Shown here: one piece after another, positions 35,648 through 44,407 of the stretch
Position numbering within the stretch: position 1 is the stretch's first letter
Layout of the letters: every line of letters begins with the position of its first letter
Source: Negativicutes bacterium
GTDB taxonomy: Bacteria > Bacillota_C > Negativicutes > Sporomusales_B > JARLHX01
Direction: 5' to 3'
DNA length: 64,000 nucleotides
Assembly: GCA_031292035.1 (NCBI GenBank)
Contig: JARLHX010000277.1
Location: forward strand, 44,603 to 108,602
Position numbers and translations under genes: made by a program
Notes under the pieces: generated by a model
Seen by the model: only the letters and a program-made list of their open reading frames with translations
Databases searched by the model: none
Told to the model about the DNA's origin: nothing

Positions 35648-36916
35648 CTAAACCAGATTGCAATTGCCGTCGAACTTCCAATCATATGGGTCGCTTACAA
35701 CTTCCAACTGCGGATGCTCTTCGATATAAGCGCGCAGGCTGATCGATACTTCGAGTTCGCTCAATTCCAAAGTATTCTTCATCCTGACCAGCGTAACGTC
35801 CGACTTTTCTAGACGATTGCATGTCTTAATACACGCTTGAATGGCCTGTTTGTCATTTTTCAGTACCATCGGGATTTTAACGGTTAGTGGAACGGTCGAG
35901 GTCAGCGAATTGGGATAGGTCTGCTCAAACGAGAATTTTTCATAAGCCCGTTTCGTAGTAAAATCGGCCATTCCCAGTCCATTGCCATTCCCATGAGAAA
36001 CATCGGTGATATCAAGTATCGCCACCCGCTTGACCTCGGGCCCACCGCTGGCGTATTCGGAATTGTAACGACCAACTACGTTGGAGTCAAAACCAGTCCC
36101 GCTGATATTCTTTCCAATTTCGTCGATAATCAGTACATCCAGCTTGCCAAAATAGATCCGGGGACAAAGTTCTTTGGCCTCTTTTTGCAAATCGGGTTCT
36201 CGGACCGAAATTTCTTCATTACTCATCACTTCGATCCGGCAAGTGTCATGAAAAGAATTTTCCAATACGCCAATACCACAAAGCACATTTGCTTTCTTCA
36301 ACGACACCGCAGCCATCGCCGGTACATTGACAGCCATTTGACCAAAACCTAGTTCATGACAAATGTCGGCGCCTTTTTGTTTGCCAAGGCCGATAGTGAT
36401 CATTTTCTGCACACCGCTTTCGACAGGACCACGGAAACCGGTGTGAGGCTTAATGCGGTTGGCAACAATTGTCCAGTCGGCCTCATAGGCGTTTCGGTCA
36501 AAATAAACGGGAAACCCGTTTTCCGATACCCCAATCTGAATCGGATTGATATCAGACTTTATCGGCGCACCAATATATTCTTCGGTATAGCCCATTCCAA
36601 TAATCATATCGCGCTGACCGTCGTTAGTGGCTCCACCGTGGCTGCCCATCGCCGGCACCATAAACGGCTCGGCACCACGTTGCTTAACCTCTTCAACCAA
36701 CGTCTTGATAAGCAGCGGCATATTGGTAATGCCCCGGCTCCCGATTGTAATTGCAACTTTTTGGCCAGGCTTTATTTTTTCTAATACTGCTTTCGCCTGA
36801 AGCCTGCTTTTAAGTTCAGCTGCAACATCTTCAATCATCGGCCGGTCAAACTTCTGACGAATTCGGATAATCTTTGGAATGGCAATTGGATCCAACAATC
36901 TGTCTATTGTACTCAT
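35648..36916 (-). CDS. LarA-like (DUF2088) protein, possible nickel-pincer racemase/epimerase relative
   Basis: A 422-residue protein related to the lactate racemase LarA superfamily. The N-terminal domain shows ITIGSRGITNMPLLI and PAMGSHGGATNDGQ; the HTGFRGPVESG and QKMITIGLGKQKG segments correspond to the region that holds His/Lys cofactor ligands in LarA. Whether it carries the nickel-pincer cofactor cannot be judged; no larB, larC or larE is nearby. It is probably the last gene of a cluster for a hydroxy-carboxylic acid and could racemise or epimerise the substrate. ATG 36916 follows AAGGAGGAGAAAAGT. Confidence 0.75.
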   Translation of the reverse strand: MSTIDRLLDPIAIPKIIRIRQKFDRPMIEDVAAELKSRLQAKAVLEKIKPGQKVAITIGSRGITNMPLLIKTLVEEVKQRGAEPFMVPAMGSHGGATNDGQRDMIIGMGYTEEYIGAPIKSDINPIQIGVSENGFPVYFDRNAYEADWTIVANRIKPHTGFRGPVESGVQKMITIGLGKQKGADICHELGFGQMAVNVPAMAAVSLKKANVLCGIGVLENSFHDTCRIEVMSNEEISVREPDLQKEAKELCPRIYFGKLDVLIIDEIGKNISGTGFDSNVVGRYNSEYASGGPEVKRVAILDITDVSHGNGNGLGMADFTTKRAYEKFSFEQTYPNSLTSTVPLTVKIPMVLKNDKQAIQACIKTCNRLEKSDVTLVRMKNTLELSELEVSISLRAYIEEHPQLEVVSDPYDWKFDGNCNLV

Positions 36917-37101
36917 ACTTTTCTCCTCCTTGGCAGTCAAATATTCAAGACCCTTTTTCATCAATTTTAATGTTAATACAAGTAAACATATTAGTAAAAC
37001 GAATTCTTTCGATCAAACTTATAATCATTTCAAATAAGTTGGACGATAGCCCGAGATAATCGCGATAAGAGCCTGGGCGTTGGCTGCTGCTAAACGATTT
37101 A

Positions 37102-38556
37102 TCAGTAGAGTCCAAGCCATTGCCAATAGGTAGCCGCACAAAGGGCGTATACTCCGCAGGCTATCGCACAGATAACCACCCCGACTCGCGGAAAATCATC
37201 CATTCTGAGGTGCCCGGTTCCGTACACCAAAATATTCGGTAATGTATTGTAAAACATCAAAAGCGGATATCCGGCAATAACCATCCCCGCCGGCATCGCC
37301 AGGACTGCGGGGGGTATTTTTGCTTCAACCGCCATCGCCAAAATAATCGGAATGACTGCAGTGGCCATCGCCACAGTGCTGACAAAGAAAAAGTGCATGT
37401 ACTGGACAAGAAAAATAATCACTACCAACAGCATCAAGACGGAGAATGTGTGCAAGCCAAGAGCGGCAAATATGCTTGTCGCCAGCCACTTGGCGGCGCC
37501 GGTTTTCATGAGAATTTCGCCCAGGGAGATGCCTCCGGCCGATACCAAAACCACCTGCCACGACACGCCCTTTTGGGCGTCGGCCCATTCAAGGACACCA
37601 AACTTCGGAAGATATAACATAATGACGCCGATCAGGCAGGCAGTCGCCACGTCAATTTTTGTCCACTCGCCGGTCACCCACAAAGCAACAACAGCCAAAA
37701 AGACAAAAAGGGCACGCTTTTCCTGCGAAGTCATGGGTCCTAGCTGCTGAAGCCGGTCGTCGATATAAGCCTGACCACCAGGTACCACCGCAAATTCGGG
37801 TTTATAAGTCCGATAAAGGTACCACCAGGTAATCGCGGTCATCAGTACCGCCGGCGGAAAGCCGAAGATAAGCCACTGCATATAGGAAATCTGTTGCCCG
37901 CCAGCCAATCCGATCAGATGTACGACGATAATATTCGGCCCGGCGGCAGTCATAATCCCTGCGGCAATTGTGGAATTGGTAAAAGCCATTATCAAAAGAA
38001 ATCCAACCGCAAAATTCGAACGCCCCTCTGCTTTGAAGATGTCGATGACGCCGAGGCAAATGGGAAGCAGAATGGCTGTGCGGGCTGTCGAAGACGGCAC
38101 CATGAAGGCAAGACAAATGTTGACCATTACAACACCAATTGTGATATTACGAGTACTCCCGCCGATTTTAGAAAGAATAACGTAGGTTATTCTTTCCGCT
38201 ACCCTTGTTTTAACCATGGCGGTTGCGATAATGAGCGCCCCGAGCATTAACATCGTCGATCCGGTCGCGAACCCGGACAGCGCGTCATTCATTTTAACCG
38301 CGCCAAGCAAAACCGCGATAGGCGCTATCGCCAAACTTGTGACCGCCAACGGCATTGCCTCGGTAAGAAACAAGATGAATACACCGGCAAATAACACCAG
38401 CGCCTTCTTACCCACCAAGGACAGGTCTGCCGGCGTAGGGGCAAACCATACCGCCAGCATACACAGGATTGCTAAAGGAACTCCCCATTTAAGGCGCATT
38501 TCTTCCATGATGTGACTAAAAGTTTTTTTAGGACTGGTCTTCGCCTCTATGAGCAT
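37102..38556 (-). CDS. DASS/SLC13-family anion transporter, copy 3
   Basis: A 484-residue membrane transporter with about 12 helices and the conserved FMVPSSTARTAILLPICLG anion-binding hairpin. It is related to, but clearly different from, the pair at 6-9 kb. The context (CaiB CoA-transferase, CitE-like lyase, RraA, LarA-like protein) points to uptake of a hydroxylated dicarboxylate such as a malate or citramalate relative; this is inference. ATG 38556 is chosen because GGGAGG lies seven bases upstream. It lies 109 bases after the CoA-transferase gene. Confidence 0.86.
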   Translation of the reverse strand: MLIEAKTSPKKTFSHIMEEMRLKWGVPLAILCMLAVWFAPTPADLSLVGKKALVLFAGVFILFLTEAMPLAVTSLAIAPIAVLLGAVKMNDALSGFATGSTMLMLGALIIATAMVKTRVAERITYVILSKIGGSTRNITIGVVMVNICLAFMVPSSTARTAILLPICLGVIDIFKAEGRSNFAVGFLLIMAFTNSTIAAGIMTAAGPNIIVVHLIGLAGGQQISYMQWLIFGFPPAVLMTAITWWYLYRTYKPEFAVVPGGQAYIDDRLQQLGPMTSQEKRALFVFLAVVALWVTGEWTKIDVATACLIGVIMLYLPKFGVLEWADAQKGVSWQVVLVSAGGISLGEILMKTGAAKWLATSIFAALGLHTFSVLMLLVVIIFLVQYMHFFFVSTVAMATAVIPIILAMAVEAKIPPAVLAMPAGMVIAGYPLLMFYNTLPNILVYGTGHLRMDDFPRVGVVICAIACGVYALCAATYWQWLGLY

Positions 38557-38665
38557 CGTCTTGCCTCCCGCCATATTATTTAAGCCCATTGCACATCCAT
38601 CATCTGCTTAAATTCCGGGGCCATATTCATGGTTTCATTAGATGACTAGTTTCCACTTGATTCAA

Positions 38666-39874
38666 TTATATAATTTTATTGCTTTTCAAATCGTCAATTT
38701 GCTGTTCCGAAAGGCCTAAGTTAGTGTAAACCTCCTGGTTATGCTGCCCTTTTCCCGGTCCCGGAGTTAGGACCTTCCCCGGGGTTCTGGAGAACTTTGC
38801 TGCCACATTGGGAACCCGTATTTCCCCAAAATCCTCATCTGGTAAAGCAACAAACGATTCGCGGTATTTGTAATGCGGATCATCAAACAGTTGGCTCATA
38901 TCGTACATGGGCCCCACAACTGCGCCGCTTTCGTTCAATATTTTTACTACCTCGTCAAGTTCCCGCGCCCCGATCCAGGCACCGATGATCTCGTCCAATA
39001 GTTTGGCGTTTTTTACCCTGGCCGCGTTGTTTACAAAGCGTTCGTCGGTAATTAACTCTTCTCTGCCAATGGCTTTAAACAGCTTTTCCGTAATCGGCTG
39101 AGCTGCACCGGAAAGAGCCACCCATCTTCCGTCCTTGGTTTGGTAGGCGTTTCTGGGAGCAATGGACAAGCTGCCATTCCCCACCGGAGCGGCAATACTC
39201 CCCAGCTGATCAAAGGCCGCGATATGAGGCTCTACCAACCGCATCAGCGGTTCGTAAAGGGAAATATCGATACATTGACCCCTGCGGCCAGGGGAATTGT
39301 CTCTTTCATAGACAGCAGTCATGATCGCCAACGCCCCAAAAACACCGCTTACTCCGTCCGCTAAAGCCATCCCTGGCAGAGTAGGCGGTCCTCCTGCCGC
39401 TCCGTTTATCGAGGTAAAACCGCTCATTGCTTCGGCTACCGTTCCAAAACCGGCTCGGGATGAATACGGACCGCTTTGCCCATAGCCTGTTGTCCTGAGC
39501 ATGATCAGCGAAGGATTGATCTTGGATAAGACATCATACCCGATACCCCATTTTTCAAAGGTTCCCGGCCGATAATTCTCAATCACGACGTCGACTTTCG
39601 CCACTAGTTTTTTAAATAACTCCTGGCCTTCCGGTTTTCCGAGATTCAGGGTAACGCCCTTCTTATTTCGATTCAGCGATTTCCAAAAGACGCCGATTCC
39701 ATTCTTTTGCTTGCCATATTTCCGGGCTGTACAGCCAGTTTCCGGATGTTCAATTTTTATGACCTCTGCTCCATAGTCGGCTAAGAATGTAGCCGACCAG
39801 GGGGCGGCCAGCATGGTCGCCGCATCAATGATTTTCAGCCCCTGCAAAGGCAACTTGTTTTGCTCTAAGCTCAT
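38666..39874 (-). CDS. CaiB/BaiF family (family III) CoA-transferase
   Basis: A 402-residue family III CoA-transferase, with LKIIDAATMLAAPWSATFLADYGAEVIKIEHPETG at the start and NRNKKGVTLNLGKPEGQELFKKL typical of the fold. Members transfer CoA between carboxylic acids such as succinate, formate, mesaconate, itaconate or citramalate through an aspartyl-CoA intermediate. It overlaps the pathway logic of the CitE-like lyase four bases upstream: activation of a 3-hydroxy-dicarboxylate to its CoA ester, then cleavage. The substrate pair is not determinable here. Confidence 0.9.
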   Translation of the reverse strand: MSLEQNKLPLQGLKIIDAATMLAAPWSATFLADYGAEVIKIEHPETGCTARKYGKQKNGIGVFWKSLNRNKKGVTLNLGKPEGQELFKKLVAKVDVVIENYRPGTFEKWGIGYDVLSKINPSLIMLRTTGYGQSGPYSSRAGFGTVAEAMSGFTSINGAAGGPPTLPGMALADGVSGVFGALAIMTAVYERDNSPGRRGQCIDISLYEPLMRLVEPHIAAFDQLGSIAAPVGNGSLSIAPRNAYQTKDGRWVALSGAAQPITEKLFKAIGREELITDERFVNNAARVKNAKLLDEIIGAWIGARELDEVVKILNESGAVVGPMYDMSQLFDDPHYKYRESFVALPDEDFGEIRVPNVAAKFSRTPGKVLTPGPGKGQHNQEVYTNLGLSEQQIDDLKSNKII

Positions 39875-39878
39875 ATGG

Positions 39879-40811
39879 TCAACCCCCTAATGCTTCCCGT
39901 GCTTTTTTCTTTTTCATTTCAAATTCTTCGATCTTAACAATTCTGTCGAAGACTTTCTTCGCCTGTTTGTAATGAACATAATCAATCATTTTGCCTTCCA
40001 GCGCCACAGACGCCCGTCCGGCAGCCAAACCTTGTTCGAAGGCTGCAACGACTTTCCTGGCGTGCTCGGCTTCTTTCGGGCCAGGAGAAAAGGTTTTGTT
40101 CAGGATTTCCACATTACCGGGATGGATACAGCTGGAACCAAGATAGCCATACTTAGCGTAGCTAATGGCTTGTTTTTCATAGGCGGCGATGTCGCTATAG
40201 TTAGGATTGCTCCCCAGCATGGGTACCAAGCCATAGGCCCGAGCCACGAAGACAATCTGCATTCTGGCGATCAGCCAGCCATGATACGTTTCATCTGATG
40301 ATTCCATGCCTGAGTCTAGTGAAAAATCCTCATTGCCAAGAGAAAGGGCATCGCACCGTTCCCCCGCACCGGCAATCTCTTCCATTTTAAGGTAACCTTT
40401 TACCGTTTCAATGGCCAGGGAGATTTTTACCTGTCCACTGGGTATTCCCCTTTTTTGCTCCAGCTCGGTGATGATCCGGTCGACGGCTTTTACGTCTTCG
40501 GCCGATTCGACCATCGGCAGATAAATGCCGGCCAGCCCTGGCCAAATTGTGGCCTCCAGATCCTCATGCAGCCATTCTTTGGTATTGTTAACCCGGACAA
40601 GAATATCGCTGCCGCCCTTGCCGGCGATCGGGATTAATTCTTTGATGAGTCTGCGGGTTGCCGCCTTCTCCGCTGCCGGAACGCTGTCTTCCAGGTCGAG
40701 GATAATAGCATCGGCATTGCGTAAATAGGCGGCTTCAACATACTTTTTTACATTTGCCGGCATAATCAGTCTTGATCTTCTAACAACATCCTGGGTGTAA
40801 TTTACGGTCAT
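39879..40811 (-). CDS. HpcH/HpaI aldolase/CitE-like CoA-ester lyase
   Basis: A 310-residue TIM-barrel protein of the CitE family, with ILDLEDSVPAAEKAATR (Mg-binding acidic residues), LVRVNNTKEW and LSLGNEDFSLDSG. Relatives cleave citramalyl-CoA, malyl-CoA or methylmalyl-CoA to acetyl- or propionyl-CoA and a 2-oxo acid. With the neighbouring CaiB CoA-transferase this suggests breakdown of a branched hydroxy-dicarboxylate through its CoA ester. ATG 40811 follows GCAGGAGGGAATCCCA; an in-frame start eight codons earlier is less likely. Confidence 0.88.
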   Translation of the reverse strand: MTVNYTQDVVRRSRLIMPANVKKYVEAAYLRNADAIILDLEDSVPAAEKAATRRLIKELIPIAGKGGSDILVRVNNTKEWLHEDLEATIWPGLAGIYLPMVESAEDVKAVDRIITELEQKRGIPSGQVKISLAIETVKGYLKMEEIAGAGERCDALSLGNEDFSLDSGMESSDETYHGWLIARMQIVFVARAYGLVPMLGSNPNYSDIAAYEKQAISYAKYGYLGSSCIHPGNVEILNKTFSPGPKEAEHARKVVAAFEQGLAAGRASVALEGKMIDYVHYKQAKKVFDRIVKIEEFEMKKKKAREALGG

Positions 40812-40849
40812 TGGGATTCCCTCCTGCTTTTTCATTGAAATGGTTGTAG

Positions 40850-42205
40850 CTAATTTATTTGAGCATCAGCACTATTGTCCGGCTCGTCAATAGTTGAGAT
40901 AACGCAGATACATAAAGCCGAACACGCCGCTAAAAACAAAAATACCATATCCCAGTTATAGGCGTCTAAGATCATTCCTGTAATCAGCGGGGCAATTGTT
41001 CCCCCTGCCTGGCCGCCGCAATTGACGATAGAATGGGCAAGCGGATATTTCTCCTTTGTCGCCACACCCATGCTATATACCGCGAAGGACGAATAGCCGA
41101 AATTGAGTAATACTCCTGTCAAAAACAAAAGAATGCTTAATAAAAGAGCATCATTAGGCGCGTAAATCAAGGCGCACATCATAAATACGGTTGATATCGC
41201 CGTGACGAACATCGTTGGTTTCCGCCGCTTGTTCAGCACCTTATCGGAAAACCAGCCGCCCAATATATTGCCAGCGACGCCGCCTATCCATGGCGCCGAG
41301 GCAACAAAGCCCATTTTTATAACAGAAAACCCCTTAACCGTAATTAGATAGGTAGGAATCCAGGACAAAATCACCATAACGATCCCAACCATGCAAAAAT
41401 AGCCGAGTGCACACCCCCAGATATTCCATGAACGAAATACAGCGGCATTATTATCAATCAGGGTAACTTTACGCAGGCGGATTAATTTATCCAGCCAGCC
41501 TAACGAATATTGCTTTCTCGTCGCTGCTTTCCCTGGAGTAATCACCACATCTGCTTTGATATACTCCACTTCGGCCGATGAACAATATGGGTTTTCTGCC
41601 GGGGAATTTCTTACTAAGATATACCAGATGACAGACAAGACCACCCCAGGAACAGCAAACCAGTAAAATATCTCGCGCCAACCATATGATGCGATAATGA
41701 AAGCGCCGATCGGCGGTACGATGACAGGACCAAATTTAGAGGCCGCAAGAAATAACCCTGTTGCCGTCCCTTTTTCTTTGGGCGGAAACCAGTTGTTAAT
41801 GGTGGCGGGAATTCCCACCGACAGCGGCGCCTCCGCAAGACCCAGGCCAAAACGATAAACCTTTAGGGCAAAGACCGAGCCTGCCGTCCCCAATAGTCCG
41901 GTAAAGATCGACGTCAACAACAATGAAATAGATAACGACCCGCGTATACCAAGCTTACTTAAAGCAAACCCTGAGGGAATCTGGCCAATAGAGTATGCTA
42001 AGAAAAAGAAGCTGACAACCACGCCTGCCTCCGTGTTGCTCATACCAAACTCTGTTTTTATAAACGGCAAAACGATTCCAATATTGGCCCGATCGGCAGC
42101 AACAATGGTATATACCAAAAAAATCAGTACCATGATAATCCACCGGAACTGGGTCATCTTTTCCGCCACTGGGGTTGCTTTGATTTCGGTTGTCAATTGA
42201 GACAT
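40850..42205 (-). CDS. MFS transporter, anion:cation symporter (ACS) family
   Basis: A 451-residue, 12-helix major facilitator. Early segment DRANIGIVLPFIKTEFGMSNTEAGVVVSFFFLAYSIGQIPSGF and PLSVGIPATINNWFPPKEKGTATG are typical of the ACS subfamily, which takes up hexuronates, glucarate, tartrate, phthalate and other organic anions. It is 38 bases upstream of the CitE-like gene and gives the cluster a second uptake system besides the DASS protein. ATG 42205 is chosen with AGGAGGAAAGAA upstream; the open frame before it is noncoding. Confidence 0.9.
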   Translation of the reverse strand: MSQLTTEIKATPVAEKMTQFRWIIMVLIFLVYTIVAADRANIGIVLPFIKTEFGMSNTEAGVVVSFFFLAYSIGQIPSGFALSKLGIRGSLSISLLLTSIFTGLLGTAGSVFALKVYRFGLGLAEAPLSVGIPATINNWFPPKEKGTATGLFLAASKFGPVIVPPIGAFIIASYGWREIFYWFAVPGVVLSVIWYILVRNSPAENPYCSSAEVEYIKADVVITPGKAATRKQYSLGWLDKLIRLRKVTLIDNNAAVFRSWNIWGCALGYFCMVGIVMVILSWIPTYLITVKGFSVIKMGFVASAPWIGGVAGNILGGWFSDKVLNKRRKPTMFVTAISTVFMMCALIYAPNDALLLSILLFLTGVLLNFGYSSFAVYSMGVATKEKYPLAHSIVNCGGQAGGTIAPLITGMILDAYNWDMVFLFLAACSALCICVISTIDEPDNSADAQIN

Positions 42206-42334
42206 TTCTTTCCTCCTATTTTCGCTCACTTGGTATAAATTAGAATCGCCTAATTCAAAAATATACAACGCGACTGTAGGACGTAAACAAAACATGGGCT
42301 GCCCTTGTTACAACAGCGCCCTCCCTAAAATATC

Positions 42335-42396
42335 TTATTGGGAAGAAAGTGACGGTTGAGTTGCCCCTTCTTTCCATCGCCACTTTCTTCCATAAG
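42335..42396. other. Long inverted repeat between RraA and MFS genes
   Basis: GGAAGAAAGTG (42341-42351) and its exact complement (42381-42391), extended by CTTAT/ATAAG with a two-base bulge, enclose about 29 bases. No T tract follows on either strand. It lies in the 331-bp space between two genes of the cluster and may be a binding site or an RNA structure. I see no gene in 42206-42536. Confidence 0.4.
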
Positions 42397-42536
42397 AAAT
42401 ATTCAATTATAATCAGCCAATACAACTTCGTATATCTGTGGCAATATGCTCTCACCATTTCAACCCGTCGCCGGCGCCGCCCTCTCCGGCCCAACTCTGG
42501 TCCAAACTAGCTTGCCTGTTCCGCGACCGATCTTAT

Positions 42537-43229
42537 CTACTTGCAAACATCGTCAATAATCTCGCAGCCCATTTTCTGCAAGGCCTCTAAGGTATACTTC
42601 GACCGATTCCAAGTGCCATCGGCAATCGCTACCCGAGTCGCCAATTCTTGCTTCAGTTTAGCCTTTGCCTTTTCCAGCACCGCCGGCGCATCTTGTTGTT
42701 TTATCACAACAACGCCATCGGCGTCACCGACGATAATATCGCCGGGATTAACCGTGATTCCCCCGCAGCAAACCGGCGTATTGATCTCGCCAGGGCCTTC
42801 TTTGTATGGGCCGTTAGGTTGAACACCAGCGGCGTAAACCGGAAATTTCATCTGGCTGAGTGTCTCGACATCGCGTATCGCTGCGTCGATAACCATCCCT
42901 GAAATACCCCGCCGCTCAGCCCACAGCATCATATTTTCACCGATCAGCGAATTCATTAAATCCCCTTGACCGTCAACGATGATAATATCACCTGGCTGGG
43001 CCAAGTCGATTGCCGCATGCAGCATCAGATTGTCGCCAACTCTGGCTTTTACGGTAAAAGCCGTGCCCAGAAGGGGCGTGCTGTTCACTGGCTTGATGCG
43101 AGCATCCACACAACTTATCCGATTCATTTCATCCGCGATATTGGCAACCGGCAAACCTTTAAATTGCTCCACCAATTCTTTGCTGGGACGATTGATTTTC
43201 GTGTAAACCCGAAACCCTGTGTTCGACAT
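42537..43229 (-). CDS. RraA-family protein, probable hydroxy-oxo-acid aldolase/oxaloacetate decarboxylase
   Basis: A 230-residue protein of the RraA/HMG aldolase fold, with VDGQGDLMNSLIGENMMLWAERRGISGMVIDAAIRD matching the active site of 4-hydroxy-4-methyl-2-oxoglutarate aldolases (the Arg-Asp pair near the end binds substrate and Mg). Such enzymes cleave 4-hydroxy-2-oxo acids to pyruvate or decarboxylate oxaloacetate. RraA proper (RNase E inhibitor) is unlikely in a catabolic cluster. ATG 43229 has GGGGGA upstream; the ATG 15 bases earlier is possible. It lies between the IclR regulator and the transporter operon. Confidence 0.84.
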   Translation of the reverse strand: MSNTGFRVYTKINRPSKELVEQFKGLPVANIADEMNRISCVDARIKPVNSTPLLGTAFTVKARVGDNLMLHAAIDLAQPGDIIIVDGQGDLMNSLIGENMMLWAERRGISGMVIDAAIRDVETLSQMKFPVYAAGVQPNGPYKEGPGEINTPVCCGGITVNPGDIIVGDADGVVVIKQQDAPAVLEKAKAKLKQELATRVAIADGTWNRSKYTLEALQKMGCEIIDDVCK

Positions 43230-43349
43230 GAAACATTCCCCCATTACCCATATTTATCATTTACCTGCGCCTTTTTGCCTTAACATGACACGCAGTGAAA
43301 ATGCCGGCCCTAGTATCAATCAATAGAATCCCGGCAGCTCTGAGTTAAG

Positions 43350-44060
43350 CTAGCCGCGAAAACCCATTTGAAGCGAAATTTTTGCGGTTGAATTTAATAG
43401 AATTTGGATATATTGCGCCATAGTGACATCGGTATACCGAAATGACGGACCTGCTATCGATATACAGGCAACCGTCTTTCCGTCAGAATTTCTAATTGGC
43501 GCTGAAACTGAAGTTATGCCAGTTTGTCGCTCACCATAACTAATAGCATAGCCCCTGCTGCGAGTCAGCTCCAACTCCTCTATAGCCAAACCACTAGCCT
43601 CAACCACGTCAGGATCATCACTAAATGCCACCAAGACTTTGCCAGGCGAACCGATTAGCGGCAGCTCGTCACCAACCGAAATTACCCGTCGCAAAGGCTG
43701 GGTGCTGTGAATCCTTTCGATACACACCCGCTTGCCATTACGCAGGATAAATAGCGTTATGGTCTCATCGGTTTCTTTATGAATCTTCTCCATATACGGC
43801 AAGGCAGTAACCCTGAAGTCCAGCTTGTTTTGAAAGAGCTGGCCGAGTCGCAGAAACTTATGACCTATCCGATAATGCTTCAGCTTAGAATCTTGCACTA
43901 AATATCCATGCTTCTCCAACGTAGACGCAATCCGAAATGTTACGGTTTTAGATAACCCCAGAATTCTGGATAGCTCGGAAACGCCAATTTCACTATGTTC
44001 TTCAGTAAAGCAATCCAACAATTCTAACACTCGTTCAACACTTCTTGTCAAATATGCCAC
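43350..44060 (-). CDS. IclR-family transcriptional regulator
   Basis: A 236-residue IclR-type regulator: an N-terminal winged helix (ELLDCFTEEHSEIGVSELSRILGLSKTVTFRIASTLEKHGYL) and a C-terminal ligand-binding GAF-like domain with SRGYAISYGERQTGITSVSAPI. It heads the catabolic cluster that continues leftward and presumably responds to its substrate. The start is GTG 44060, or TTG 44051, which has the better-spaced AAGGGGTGG. The palindrome AGGAACGACGTTCCT at 44077-44091 is just upstream and may be its operator. Confidence 0.9.
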   Translation of the reverse strand: MAYLTRSVERVLELLDCFTEEHSEIGVSELSRILGLSKTVTFRIASTLEKHGYLVQDSKLKHYRIGHKFLRLGQLFQNKLDFRVTALPYMEKIHKETDETITLFILRNGKRVCIERIHSTQPLRRVISVGDELPLIGSPGKVLVAFSDDPDVVEASGLAIEELELTRSRGYAISYGERQTGITSVSAPIRNSDGKTVACISIAGPSFRYTDVTMAQYIQILLNSTAKISLQMGFRG

Positions 44061-44076
44061 CCCTTGTTTCTCTCAA

Positions 44077-44091
44077 AGGAACGACGTTCCT
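44077..44091. promoter_or_regulatory. Palindromic candidate operator ahead of the IclR gene
   Basis: AGGAACGACGTTCCT is a perfect palindrome around a central A, 16 bases before the IclR start. IclR-family operators are often short palindromes of this kind. Autoregulation is inferred; I found no second exact copy in the cluster. Confidence 0.4.
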
Positions 44092-44251
44092 GTTTAATTG
44101 TATTTTTTCGCCGATTATTTAATTACTCCTGCTTAATATTTGAAAATTGACGCAAATTTCACGACCAACCTGCTTCTTTATCTGTCGGCGGACAATTGTC
44201 TTATTCTTGTTGAGGGCAAGAAGAAACTAGACAAGTAACAAGCCGGACAAG

Positions 44252-44282
44252 AAAAAGGCCTTCAGGCTCACGCCTGGCGGCC
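44252..44282 (-). terminator. Terminator hairpin of tRNA-Gly-derived remnant C
   Basis: GGCC-TT-CAGGC pairs with GCCTG-GC-GGCC around a TCAC loop, and the minus strand continues with five T (44256-44252). It ends the AtoE/BKACE/PanE operon and corresponds in position to the terminator of the intact tRNA-Gly gene. Confidence 0.75.
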
Positions 44283-44336
44283 TTGAATTTGCTGCAGCGA
44301 GCAAAGGTTTTTCGAACCCTCCGCCCACGGCTTGGA
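44283..44336 (-). repeat. tRNA-Gly 3'-end remnant (copy C)
   Basis: The plus strand reads TTGAATTTGCTGCAGCGAGC, then AAAGG, TTCGAACCCTC, CCCACGGCTTGG. This is the 3' half of the tRNA-Gly gene at 52.9 kb with scattered changes, up to the anticodon loop, after which similarity stops. The changes in the acceptor stem mean it cannot be a working tRNA. Proposed as an integration remnant. The surrounding 44092-44407 holds no gene. Confidence 0.72.
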
Positions 44337-44407
44337 ATAGCATTCTTCGGGTCAAATCATATCAAGCTTCTTCCGCAACCAATGTTGCTATGGCGCACAT
44401 GCCTATT

